Source of the DNA: Cordia subcordata
Taxonomy: Eukaryota; Streptophyta; Magnoliopsida; Boraginales; Cordiaceae
DNA length: 64,000 nt
Direction of reading: 5' to 3'
Assembly: GCA_028554755.1 (NCBI GenBank)
Contig: JAPTOF010000010.1
Span: 8,840,001-8,904,000, forward strand
Both the position numbers and the translations under genes were made by a program. The notes beneath the pieces were generated by a model. The model did not search any database. It was not told the origin of the DNA and worked only from the letters and a program-made list of their open reading frames with translations. Position 1 is the first letter of the stretch. Every line of letters begins with the position of its first letter. Shown piece after piece: positions 45,132 through 55,881 of this stretch.

Positions 45132-48100
45132 ATGGTGTACAATCTTGTGCAACCTCAACTTCCAAAACTCACTATAGACAATTATGGAATTTGGAGTATT
45201 CAAATGAAGGCTCTCTTTGGTTCTCAAGACCTTTGGGAGATTATTGTGGACGGATATGAAGAACCCACAGCAAAAGCTAAAGCAACTTTGAATGTGGAGC
45301 AAAAACAATCATTGCGTGAATTAAGAAATAAAGATAAAAAGACATTATTTTTGCTTTACCAAGGTGTAGGTGAGTCCATGTTTGAGAAAATCGCAGAAGC
45401 AAAATCAAGTAAAGAAGCAGGGGACAAACTTGCCACTTTGTTCAAAGGAGTGGATCGTGCTAAAAAAGTTCGTCTGCAAACACTTTGAGGTGAATTTGAA
45501 AATGCTCACATGAAAGAAGGTGAATTAATTTCTGATTATTTCTCTCGCTTACTTTCAATTGTTAATCAGTTGAAAAGAAATGGAAAAACTATTGAAGATG
45601 TCTGAGTTGTTGAGAAAATATTGCGATCACTTACAAAGTCTTTTGAGCATGTGGTGGATGCAATTGAAAAGTCAAAAGACCTGGATCAACTCACAATTGA
45701 AGAGTTGATAGGATCATTCCAAGTGTATAAGCAATGCATTCAAAAGAATTCTAATGTCAGCACCATAGAGCAAGCTTTGGAATCAAAGCTTAATTTATAA
45801 GACTAAAAATCAAGAGGTGGAGGTTCTTACCATGGAGGACGTGGTAATCAAGGAAGAGCCTGAGGTAGAGGTAATTTTCGAAACCCACATCAGTAAGAAG
45901 AAATAAAGAATTTTGGAAATCAACAAGGCAGAGAAAGAGGTAAAGGAAGAGCTAGCCGTGGACAAGGGCGTGGAAACCGAAAAATATTAAATGTTACAAT
46001 TGCCACAAATTCGGTCACTATGCTTCTGAATGTTGGAATAACAATGAAAAACAATCTAATTTTCTTCAAACCTCCAAGCAAGAAAACGAGGAAGACACAC
46101 TTCTTTTGGCACATGAAGAGTCTAGACATCAAACTGATGTTTGGTATCTTGACTCAGGAGCAAGCAACCATATGTGCGGGAAAAAGAACTTTTTGAGGAA
46201 CTTGAAGAAAATGTGGATGGCAATGTGAGCCTGGGAGATTCATCCAAATTAGCAATGAAAGGCAAAGGTAAAATTAAATTTTATCAAAAGAATGGTGCTG
46301 CCCAATTTATCTCTAATGTGTGTTATGTACCCAACATGAAAAGCAATATTTTAAGTGTTGGGCAACTACTTGAAAAAGGGTATATAATACACATGGAGAA
46401 TCTTTTTTCGTTCTTGAGAGATACACATGGAAGACTTATCACAAAAGTTCAAATGTCAAGCAACCATATGTTTCTGCTGCATCTAAGTACGAGTTTTGAG
46501 AAATGCCTTCAAGGATTGATTAATAATGAGTCATGGAAATGGCATCTTCGTTTTGGACACTTGAACTTTAACGGTCTCAAGCGTTTGTCCAATTCAAACA
46601 TGGTCCATGGGTTACCATCAATTGAAAAGACAGAATATGTGTATGAAGCGTGCACTCTTGGTAAGTAGCAAAGAAATAGTTTTCAAAGTGCAAAATCCTG
46701 GAGGGCTTATACACCTTTACACTTGGTGCACATAGATATTTGTGGACCTTTTGAGACATCATCTCTCTGAGGTAACAAGTATTTTATTTCGTTCATTGAT
46801 GATTTCAGCAGAAAGTTATGGGTTTATTTTTTGAAGGAAAAATCAGCTGCTTTTGATATTTTTAAAAGTTTCAAGGCATTCGTTGAAATGAAGAGTGGTT
46901 ACAAAATTAAAATTCTCAGATCTGACAGAGGTTGTGAAAACACCTCAAAAGATTTTCAAGACTTTTGCAGAAAATAGGGTATCAAACAACAATTTACAGC
47001 TTCATATACCCCACAACAAAATCGCATTGGAAAGAAAAAAAATGGCACAATTCTTGACATGACAAGGACTATATTGAAGGAGAAAAATTTATCAAAAAAT
47101 TTATGGGCTGAAGCAGTGACATGTACAACTTATTTGTTGAATAGATGTCCAACCAAAAGTGTAAAAAATATGACACCGCAGGAAGCCTGAAATGGCCACA
47201 AACCAATTGTTAGCCATCTTCGGGTCTTTGGTTGTGTAGCCTATGCACATGTACAAGAGGTGAAAAGGAAAAAATTGGATAATCAAGGTGAGAAATGTAT
47301 TTTTGTTGGTTACAGTGAGAAGTCAAAGCCTACAAGCTCTACAATTCATTAACTAATAAAATAGTGGTGAGTAGAGACGTTGTTTTTTGTGAAAATGAAA
47401 CATGGAGAATGGATGGAGATGGTTCAAGAAAAGAAAATCAACTTGAAGTCGAAGAAGAAGAAATGACAAGGCAAGAAATTCCAGAACAAATAGCGGCGAC
47501 TCCTCATCGTGCGAGAACTGCTCAAAATCAAAGCTCACCAATTTCAAGCCCTGGGAGTTCGTCATCTCCACCAATCAAGAGTCGTAGTATAAGAGAGATT
47601 TATGAAGAAACTGAAGAGGTAGATTTGCTATGTCTCTATGCTGATCATGAGTCATTGTCCTTTAAAGAAGCTGTAAAAGAGGACTGTTGGAAGAAAGCAA
47701 TGATGGAGGAAATACGTGCCATTGAAAAGAATGACACATGGGAGCTAACTTTACTTCCTAAAGGACAACAATCTATTGGTGTCAAATGGGTGAACAAAAT
47801 TAAGAGGACAGCAGATGGAAAGATTGACCGCTACAAGGCAAGGCTTGTCGCAAAAGGTTACAAGCAAAAATATGGGATTGACTACGAAGAAGTTTTTTCT
47901 CCAGTTACTTGACTTGACACGGTGGGAATGTTGATATCTCTTGCAGCAAATGATATTCCATTTAGATGTTAAATCAGCCTTTCTGAATGGAATACTTGAG
48001 GAAAAAGTCTATGTTGATCAACCTGAAGGCTTACAAGGTGTATCGTTTGAAGAAGACTTTGTACGGACTAAAACAAGCCCCCCGAGCATGGAATTCTTGA

Positions 48101-49153
48101 ATTGATAAATATTTTCAAGAGAATGGCTTCATCAAATGTCCTCTGGAGCATGCAGTTTACACAAAGAAAAATGAGCAAGGTAAAATGCTTATGGCTTGTC
48201 TTTATGTGGATGATCTACTTTTTACTAGGAACAGCCAAAAAATGTTCGATGAATTCAAGCAAGCAATGTTCAAAGAATTCGAAATGATAGATGCTGGACT
48301 TATGTCCTTCTTTCTTGGCATTGAAGTGCATCAACAAGATGATGACATTTTCATATCACAAAAAAGGTATGTCACTGAGCTAATTCAAAAATTTAGGATG
48401 GAGAATTGCAATCCAGTGGAAATTCCCGTTGCTCCTGGTTTAAGAATGACAAAAAATGGAGAAGGAAAATCTGTTAATCCTACCCTTTTCAAGAGCTTGA
48501 TTGGAAGTTTACGTTACCTCACAATTACAAGACCGGATATTGTCTATGGTGTTAGTCTTTTAAGCCGGTATATGGAATTACCTAAAGAGTCTCATTAGCT
48601 TGCAGCAAAAAGGATTTTGAGATATATTAAGGGTACCATAAATTTTGGCCTTTTATACTCCAATAAGAATGATGCTTCATTGTATGCCTATTCTGACAGT
48701 GATTGGGGGAGGTGACCAAGATGAAAGAAAAAATACAACTGGTTATGTGTTCTTTTTGGGATCAGCAACTCTCAGTTAGATATCAAAGAAACAAAGTGGT
48801 AGCCTTTATCATCATGTGAAGCTGAGTATATTGCACTATCTTTAGCAGTTTGTGAAGCAATTTGGCTAAAGAATTTGTTGAAGGAACTTAATTATCTACA
48901 AGAAGATTCAACTATCATATATGTTGATAACAAATCTGCAATTGAGTTGTCAAAGAATCTAGTGCAACATGGAAGGAGCAAGCATATTGATCTCAAGTAT
49001 CATTTCTTGCGAAAGCATGTCAAGATGAAAAAAAATTCTCTGGAGTATTGCAACACTTCAAATCAAGTGACAGATATTTTCACGAAGGCATTACCAGCTA
49101 ATGCATTCAAGAAGTTAAGATCTTTACTTGGCATCAGGATGATTTTGGTTTGA
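45132..49153 (+). pseudogene. copia gag-pol, heavily decayed
   Basis: Gag opens MVYNLVQPQLPKLTID at 45132 and is stopped at 45486; homology continues (KILRSLTKSFEHV). A glycine-rich stretch leads to a CCHC knuckle CYNCHKFGHYASEC at 45992-46033. The protease motif LDSGASNHM is at 46148-46174. Then pre-integrase (WKWHLRFGHL), integrase ([25 protein letters not shown]; catalytic frame broken by TGA/TAG codons at about 46768 and 46975), reverse transcriptase with VYGLKQAPRA-like and YVDDL at 48203, and RNase H ending SLLGIRMILV at 49153. More than ten stops or frameshifts are seen. Consistent with its high LTR divergence. Confidence 0.9.
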
Positions 49154-49160
49154 AGGGGGG
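49149..49160 (+). promoter_or_regulatory. polypurine tract
   Basis: TTTGAAGGGGGG ends exactly where the 3' LTR begins. Confidence 0.8.
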
Positions 49161-49566
49161 TGTTGGAGAATGCAAACCAAAATTAATTAGATATAAGAAA
49201 TAATGATTGATTCATGGAACTTAGCAAAGGGAGATTCATGTACATACATGATATATCTTTGATAGCCATGAACTTAGTTAAATATATTTAGTTTTCCTAG
49301 ATATTCATTAAATGTGTGGAGTAAGCTAGTACTAGTATAAATAAGAGTGCTTTACAAAGTGTTTTGACAAGCAAGAAAGAAAAGGAAAAAAGAGTGAGTG
49401 GAAAGAAGAAAATATTGAAAGAAAAGTGAGTTCTATTGTAAAGATAATAATCTATATACTTTGAGAATTTTTATATTCAATATATATCATATTTAGTAGT
49501 AATTTTATTCGTCCTTGCGCTCTTAAAGTTGTCTAAGTATTTGTAAATCCAAAATATTTTCCAACA
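49161..49566 (+). repeat. 3' LTR
   Basis: TGTTGGAGAATGC...TTTCCAACA, same length as the 5' LTR. Confidence 0.95.
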
Positions 49567-50460
49567 ACAAAACATCCCAAAGATGGATGTGATAGAACCC
49601 CTAGCTGCGAACACGATGGCACTATCATGCCTTTTTGCTCCGATCTTCCAGGCAGCTTAATTTCTCTTCCTCCTTTTCGTCTTCATTTTCGCTCGCCCTT
49701 ATCACCCACAGAAATGGCCTGCCTGTCTCCAATAACGCACTCGCCGTCTCCTCCATTTGCCTTCTGGGTAGTTTCAAGAAACTCTCAAATGATACAGAAA
49801 AAACAGACGATTCAGGCTTTGAGTTCAACCATTCCATGTAGCGTTTCGATTTTTCGAATTGGTCACCACTAGATGAAGTGTCTGTGGGATCTTTTCCATC
49901 CAGGAAAGCTGATGGAAGCAAAGGCCCAACAACAATCAAGCTGTACTTTTCAGTTGCCTTGAGAGCCTCAGGCTCAAGAGCATCAAATGTGTTTCACAAG
50001 TATTTTGGGGTTTTCTTCAGCACCAACTTTCTCTAGCTGCTCCCTGAATAATGGCAACGCACAACTATATGTATTTGATGAAGAAACCATAAAAGAGGGC
50101 AAGTCACTGCTTGAAAGCAGAAACGGAAGTCGCTGAATTGATCAATTGGGTTCAATGCTATTCTTAATAATTTCATCCTCATGGCCATTGAAATAATAGT
50201 AGTAGATATCCAAAATTGTGGCTGATTCAACCCAAAGAAGAGCAGATGGGATGTGAAATTCACGCGCCAAATCTGCAGCCCAGGGGAGCAAAATAGTGTG
50301 TACCAGGGACGTTATCGGGCGGGTTTTAGCAATGCTGAGGACGATGTCTCTCAAGCTTTTTGATCCACAATTCCTCGGCTCTGTCATGTAACGATTCACA
50401 TCAGTTACCCCAGCTTTGTAGCCATCATCAAATCCATCAGAGAAGGCCGCAGAGTTTAAG

Positions 50461-51271
50461 CAGCGATGGAGCCGGGGACAAAAAAAAAAAGCTTTAATAT
50501 TTTACAGAAGAATATTAGATTTGTTTCTTGACCAAAATCTTATATTTTAAAAGTATTGTATATTTGTTTGAAAAAAGCTTTCCATAATCCATCACTTATT
50601 AAATATCTTAATCTATTTTTCACAGAATTCATAGTAAAAATTGTTCATTCAGTACTTATAGTTGTAATTAACAAAATCAAAGCTAATTTAACAAGCAAAT
50701 AAATTGAAGGATATATAATTTTAGCAAAATTACTAGCCCCTTAATATTATTGAATTCACTACTCAAATGCTGAATAATGATATAAGCATCAAGTTGATTT
50801 CTAAATGCTAAAAGATCCACTAGGAAACAAGAAAACTCTAAAAGATAAAAGTGAGGAAGATAAATTAACATTGAGTAAGCCCCATTTCTCCAATGAGTTT
50901 TTGTTCAAAACCCAAATACCCTCATTAACTTTTCATATTACCCATATTCTTCTATAGTAGTGAAATATGCCAAATAGAACCTTAAGAACAAGGATATTCT
51001 ATTCTTTTACTTTATTAAAAATATAATCACGAATACATAAAAACTACATATTATACCGCCAAAAAGAAAAAGGAAAAAAAGAAAACTACCCATAATCCAG
51101 ACTCATTTTCTTTTTTTTTATTTTTTTGTTTGTTTTATTTGTTAAATCAATTGGATCATTTTGATTTTGCAGTAGTGTCAATGTGTATAATGTATATAAA
51201 GAGTTAATTTTTTCTTTTTAAGTTCAGTGGGGTCAATTGACCCCATAAGGGACCATGTACCGCCGTCCCTG
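50461..51271. mobile_element. non-autonomous hAT-like element inside UGT-3, 811 bp
   Basis: Perfect 8-bp duplication AGTTTAAG at 50453-50460 and 51272-51279. Short imperfect inverted ends CAGCGATGGAGCC and (reverse complement) CAGGGACGGCGG. Eight-base duplications and CAGGG-type ends are typical of hAT transposons. No coding sequence. Confidence 0.88.
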
Positions 51272-51446
51272 AGTTTAAGCCCTTAAGCATGCCTGGGGCT
51301 TTCTACACGCGACAATGAGCATAAACGCTCGTGGCGAAGGTCACTTCTATGGCCATTCTGATGAGCCGCTTAGCAAACTGAAGGGCTGGATTGATGTGGC
51401 CCTGTTGCAGGAAATGTTACCACCAGGACATGCGGATTTTGAGCAT

Positions 51447-52625
51447 TGGCTGCAGTATTCTCAGCGGACACCAATTTTGCCTCTACTAATTGAGACATTT
51501 CATCAACTTTGTCACTCTCTTTGTCTATTTTAGTTTTTTTGAACTATAACTTTACAGGGAAAACAGCTAAATATTTGAATGTGACTTAGGGTGTGGCGTT
51601 CAGGGAGGGGACTTATATGGATTAATCACAAAAACGTTTCTAACATTGTCTTTTTCTTCTTTTTTTTTTTTTTGGGGAATTAGTCTAATCACAAAAACGT
51701 TTCTAACATTGTCTTTTTCTTCTTTTCTTTTTGGGAAATTAGTCTTTAATATCTTTAAATATTCAAGTAGATCTTTAATGTTTTATAACCATAATCAAAT
51801 TAATTTTACTTAATGGGGGCAGACCCCGACCCTGCAGCTCTCAGCTGGTCTCTTGATGATTATCTGTACTCACCCCATGACATCATCGGGAATGCTATAA
51901 ATACGTGTTGGACCGAAAATGAGGTGAGGCTTTCCAAAACATAGACCTTTCCCAATTAAAATTAGAAAATTCTCTCTCAAGAACCGTTGACCGATATTAT
52001 ACCAGCACCAAACTCTCTTTTGTCCTGCAAGATCGCTCTTCATCGGATTGATGCTGCTTGTATCATCTTTTTGACTACTTCTTACCAAATCATTACTCAG
52101 TTTTGGAATAAATTGAGTAAGTTTATAAATGAAGAATTAATATCAATGCGTTGAAATAACCAGTATACAATAAACAATATTAACAACGTGAGATATAATA
52201 TACTACCATAAAAAGAAAGTAATGAGATAAGATCTGATATATAGTGCAAGGTTTCAAAATTTTGCGTTAAAATCAACAGGACACTGCAATGGCAGTTTCA
52301 CGTCCCATTCTACGTGACAAATCATCTAAAACGAGGCAAATAAAGCCAATCTTGATGCTTGCAATCTGGTCATGCATGACACCTGAGCTGTTTGAATCTG
52401 GTAGCCACAGAATTGAATTATCAAACTTGTCTAAAAGTTTATGTAATGTATTTATTGATTATATTAACACGTCTCTTTATATGTAAGCGCTAGTTATTTA
52501 ACGCATCAATAAATTTTTTTAAATATTTTAAATGAGCAACTTGAACTCATGACTTAGGCTTCTTTACCATGTTAAGTTATCACCTTATCTGAAAATTTAA
52601 ACTTATGAAAAAGATATTAGTGTGT
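51447..52625. other. 5' flank of UGT-3, non-coding
   Basis: Contains a 63-bp tandem duplication at 51623-51748 and, at about 51895, a CTATAAATACG TATA-like word on + preceded by ATGACATCATCG; no gene follows it. Short + ORFs at 51315 and 52289 have no recognisable content. Confidence 0.5.
51623..51748. repeat. 63-bp tandem duplication
   Basis: TAATCACAAAAACGTTTCTA... with a T-rich run and GAATTAGTC/GAAATTAGTC end, twice in tandem. Confidence 0.9.
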
Positions 52626-52634
52626 TATTTATTA

Positions 52635-52899
52635 TGGTAAATAGCATCCTACCCCCTTATGATTCAACATAAATGCACATTCTGTTCTATGATTTTAGAA
52701 AAGACATAGCACCCGTTTTATGAGGTGTATATGCTACACATTTGAGGATCACCGGGAGATTTCATGTCTATTTTTTGAGACATATGTGTTATACATTTTA
52801 AAATCACATGGGGTTCCACGCCTATTTTGAAACTATAAAATGTTAACATACATTTACAATAAACCATAAGGGTCTAGGTCTCTAGGATGCCATTTACCC
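52635..52899. mobile_element. small MULE-type MITE, 265 bp
   Basis: Inverted ends TGGTAAATAGCATCCTA and (reverse complement) GGGTAAATGGCATCCTA; 9-bp duplication TATTTATTA at 52626-52634 and 52900-52908. Confidence 0.75.
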
Positions 52900-52976
52900 T
52901 ATTTATTAACACGCATAGCTGCTTTTGTCGAAAAGAAGATTTAATTAGAATTAATATAAAAGAAAATTTCGACATT

Positions 52977-53789
52977 TGATGTGGGTAAAAGATGTCCTTC
53001 CCACGTCAGTAGTAACTTGGACAACTTGGTTGGTACGCTGGATGCAACGAAGGTGGACACATGGGCTGAGGGTCAACCTTTGCCCGCGTGTTAGACGCGT
53101 AAGCCTTCCAGATTGGTGTGAGGGTAAGCCTTCCAGGTTGGTATGAGGGTAAGTCTTTTGCGCTCACTCGGTTGACGCATAAGCCTTTCCCTACAAAGCA
53201 AGGACGAAACGGGACTTTCCCCTCGTTGTATCTCCGACGATCAAGTTAGAGTCACGAATGTATGAATACATGTTTGAATGTGCTATGAACATACACAAGA
53301 CAAATGAAGAGGATTTTAGTCCTTACTTACTTGCTTTGCTTGAGTTATGGCTTGGTATTTATAGATATGGTGGCTCAATACTCAAAGTTTACCTTAAGTA
53401 AGGTGCTAATTGGACTTGCCTTGCTAGTTGACGTGACATACATTGTTACTTAAAGAAAAGAGCAGGTGCCCGTCCACAGTTTGGCCTAGGTGTACTCGAA
53501 GAGTAAGGGTACGCCTTCCCAACACCTCCCAGCTTATGCTTGGCTTTAAGGTTCCTTTCCATACATATTCATGCATACTATCTTGAACATACAAAGAGGC
53601 TTACCCATCGCATAAGGGTATGCCAGGAGTTTACAGGGGTGGCGGACCCAAAGCATAAGGGTCTGCTGAGTGCACACCTGGAATGAACCAAAGGGGCTGA
53701 CCTGTGCACCGAGGGTCTGCCAGTTATGTCACCTCATCCCGCTAGCCACTTGTTGTCATTTTATTGGTCGGAGTGATATGCCTATATCA
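52977..53789. mobile_element. probable solo LTR, about 813 bp
   Basis: Starts TGATGTGGG and ends CCTATATCA (TGAT/ATCA ends). ACATT lies directly before it (52972-52976) and again at 53791-53795, one base after the end. A TATA-like GGTATTTATAG is near 53351 and CTCCGACGATCAAGTTAG, a word common in plant Ty3/gypsy LTRs, near 53227. No second LTR or coding region, so a recombination remnant is likely. Inside, GTAAGCCTTCCAG(A/G)TTGGT repeats at 53100-53150. Confidence 0.6.
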
Positions 53790-53978
53790 AACATTATCCT
53801 GAGTATTTTTATTTGCAAACAGTGCTATATATCATTCTAAATAAATTTTCTTACCAGATCGGAAACAAGCCAGGTTCCAGATTATAGGCGTGCAAGCTAG
53901 AAGGACCTATGAATGGACATGAATTGGGCCACAAGATTGGTAGCGCATGTCTCTGAAAATTAAGTGGAGACATGCACT

Positions 53979-54028
53979 GATTTTGATCTATTTTTCATAG
54001 TACGATTTCGATCTATTTTTCATAGTAC
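53979..54028. repeat. 25-bp tandem duplication
   Basis: GATTT(T/C)GATCTATTTTTCATAG plus TAC, twice in tandem, one mismatch. Confidence 0.9.
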
Positions 54029-54040
54029 TCACTAATTTTT

Positions 54041-54292
54041 TTCTTAAAAGGGTTAGTCCAAAGGCGAACCCCTTTCCCACCTGTATCAGAGGCCCCATGA
54101 CCAGGTGGGTTGTAAATCAGGGATGTGCATGAGTGGCAGCCCTGCCAGAGAGAGGACTAACGGGTTACGAACCCAGCAGCAGCCCCCACAATATTTCAGC
54201 AGGGAACTGTCACCACACGGATTCGAACCCGCGTTGTCGGAGTGTTTCCACCCCAATCACCTGACCACTTACCAACTCACCTATGCCCCTAT
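54041..54292 (-). mobile_element. tRNA-derived SINE
   Basis: On - it begins GGGGCATAGGTGAGTTGGTAAG, which contains a box A-like TAGGTGAGTTGG; about 45 nt later comes box B, GGGTTCGAATCC. The body runs to AACCCTTTTAAGAAAAAA at about 54041-54030. Length of about 250 bp and the two spaced boxes fit a plant SINE. It abuts a LINE 3' end. It differs from the SINE family at 8270 and 13705. Confidence 0.7.
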
Positions 54293-54299
54293 GAAAATC

Positions 54300-54602
54300 T
54301 TTCTTTCTAATTGGATGAAAAGCAGCTTGGAGACGCGGACACCTTTATCACCGTTGATAGAAGAATGCCAGAGTCTTCTCAATAAGAATCCCGACTCCAC
54401 AATAAGACATATTTTTCAAGAAGCGAATAGAAATGCTAATTGACTTGTTAATTGTGCTATCTTGCTTCCAATTGGAGTTCACTAGCGGACAGAACTGCCT
54501 GATCAGTTAAGGATAATTCTCGGCGAGGACTCATGAGGAATCACAACAAGAAGACTAGTTTCAATTTACATTGGATTAGCCTCCAATGTAACCAAAAAAA
54601 AA
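54300..54602 (+). pseudogene. LINE 3' end: RNase H fragment with poly(A)
   Basis: The frame reads LETRTPLSPLIEECQSLL, then STIRHIFQEANRNAN, stopped at 54441 where the family has Ala/Cys-Asp. This is the C-terminal part of the RNase H-like domain of plant LINEs (xHVxREANxxAD). Downstream sequence ends in CCAAAAAAAAAA at about 54590-54602, as expected for a 5'-truncated LINE. Confidence 0.6.
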
Positions 54603-55091
54603 ATCTTAGTTTGATTGAATTTCATATTAAGTCTACTTTGATCTTTTTTATTTTTTCTTGATGTTTAAAGAGTTAACATGTGCCTCCTTACATTTAGGTA
54701 TTCTCTAAACTTTTAATTTTTTCCAACAGTTTTCCTATTATATTCTTACTAGTCTAATTAAACTCTACACAATACGCAAATTAGGATATATTTTTATTTT
54801 ATACTTTATATGAATTAAAGATCATATTATATTAATGACAAATAATAATAATTATATTAAAGTATAATTAATTAAATAAACATAAATAATTAATTTTAAG
54901 ATAGTATGATTGTAATTTCTTTAGGAACTTTCCGAACAAGGTAGATCCTTGAAAACAAACAATAGTGTCTATTATAATTAGTTTTAAAATATTATTAGTA
55001 ATATATATATATATAGACAACTAACAACTATTTTAAAGTAAAAACAAATACTATCTCAAAGTAAAAGCAAATTCTATCTCATTTAATAAAA

Positions 55092-55790
55092 TCTATATAT
55101 ATAAAAGTTCTATTTTTTGAGCATTGTTAGAATGCCATGTCAGCATTTACATGTCATAGTCATTTTATTATTTATTATTTTACTTTATATTATTTCTTAT
55201 CTTTATAAATATATATTATTAGCTTTAATTAAAATATTAAATGGTCAATCAATTAATGCTTAAGATAAAATTCATTTGTGAATTTTAAAAAATTTGTTCC
55301 TTATCTATTATATGCATGTATTATTAGCATTAGGAATTTAATTTCTAATCAATTAATTCTTAAAATAATATTCATTTGTGAGTTTCAAAAAATTAAATTC
55401 AAGTATATTTAATGTTTACTATTAAAAAATACTTTGTTGAGTATTATGGGAGTGTCATATTAGCGCTTATATGAAAATGGATATTTTATTATTAACTTAT
55501 GCAATAATTTATTATTTATTTTATTTGTATTGTTTTTATCTTTATGGATATAATTAAATTATTAGTTTTAATTGAAAATTAAATAACCAATCAATTAATG
55601 CTTAAAATATAACCCATTTGTGAATTACAAAAGGTATATTTATTATCTATTATTGATATATATTCTTAGTTTTAATTTAAAATTTTAATTGGCAATTAAT
55701 TTATTATGGATATAGAATATATATGCAAATATTATTCGATTAGGAAATCATTTACTTGCTAGAAATTTAACGTTATATAAGATAGTAAGC
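55092..55790. mobile_element. Helitron-like AT-rich element (tentative)
   Basis: TCTATATATATAAAAG followed by ATGCCATGTCAGCATTTACATGTCA is a typical Helitron 5' end. Two imperfect copies of a ~300-bp block follow, both with AATCAATTAATGCTTAA and CATTTGTGAATT. I could not find a clear CTRR end with a hairpin, so the right boundary and class are uncertain. Confidence 0.4.
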
Positions 55791-55881
55791 TAAGCCAAAT
55801 ATTTAATTAAATTAATTCAAATTTAACTAAGATTTAAAAGTAAACTCCAACTCAAATTTAACAACTAATAGCAGTCTCAAG

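Larger units (their letters stand above)
44682..49566 (+). mobile_element. Ty1/copia LTR retrotransposon inside UGT-3, 4885 bp
   Basis: LTRs 44682-45087 and 49161-49566, both 406 bp, flanked by the perfect 5-bp duplication ACAAA (44677-44681 and 49567-49571). I count roughly 43 LTR mismatches, near 10 percent, so it is several times older than the copia element at 21051. It lies in the opposite direction to UGT-3. Not closely related to the 21051 family: LTR, leader and gag differ. Confidence 0.95.
44352..51446 (-). pseudogene. UGT-3: UGT75-like pseudogene in three pieces
   Basis: Read on -, the gene starts at about 51446, is split at 51271/50461 by an 811-bp hAT-like element and at 49566/44682 by a 4885-bp copia element, and ends near 44352. 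The pieces join perfectly when one copy of each duplication is removed. The first piece has a frameshift at the TTPAQGH-like segment and a stop soon after; the second gives PRNCGSKSLRDIVLSIAK and FHIPSALLW, then MIVVGPLLPSAFLDGKDP; the third holds the PSPG core [14 protein letters not shown] with Pro-to-Leu, and FPQCTDQ where Trp is changed to Cys. A one-base loss near 44380 shifts the C-terminus. No function possible. Confidence 0.92.

Noticed and set aside
51890..52090. Promoter with TATA box CTATAAATACG and ATGACATCATCG upstream; considered as a viral (pararetrovirus) or gene promoter
   Set aside because: No coding sequence follows and no pararetroviral motif is present; kept only as a note in the flank entry.
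54192..54292. tRNA gene on - strand (box A and box B present)
   Set aside because: No cloverleaf: acceptor and anticodon stems do not pair; the 250-bp body and A-rich tail fit a SINE.
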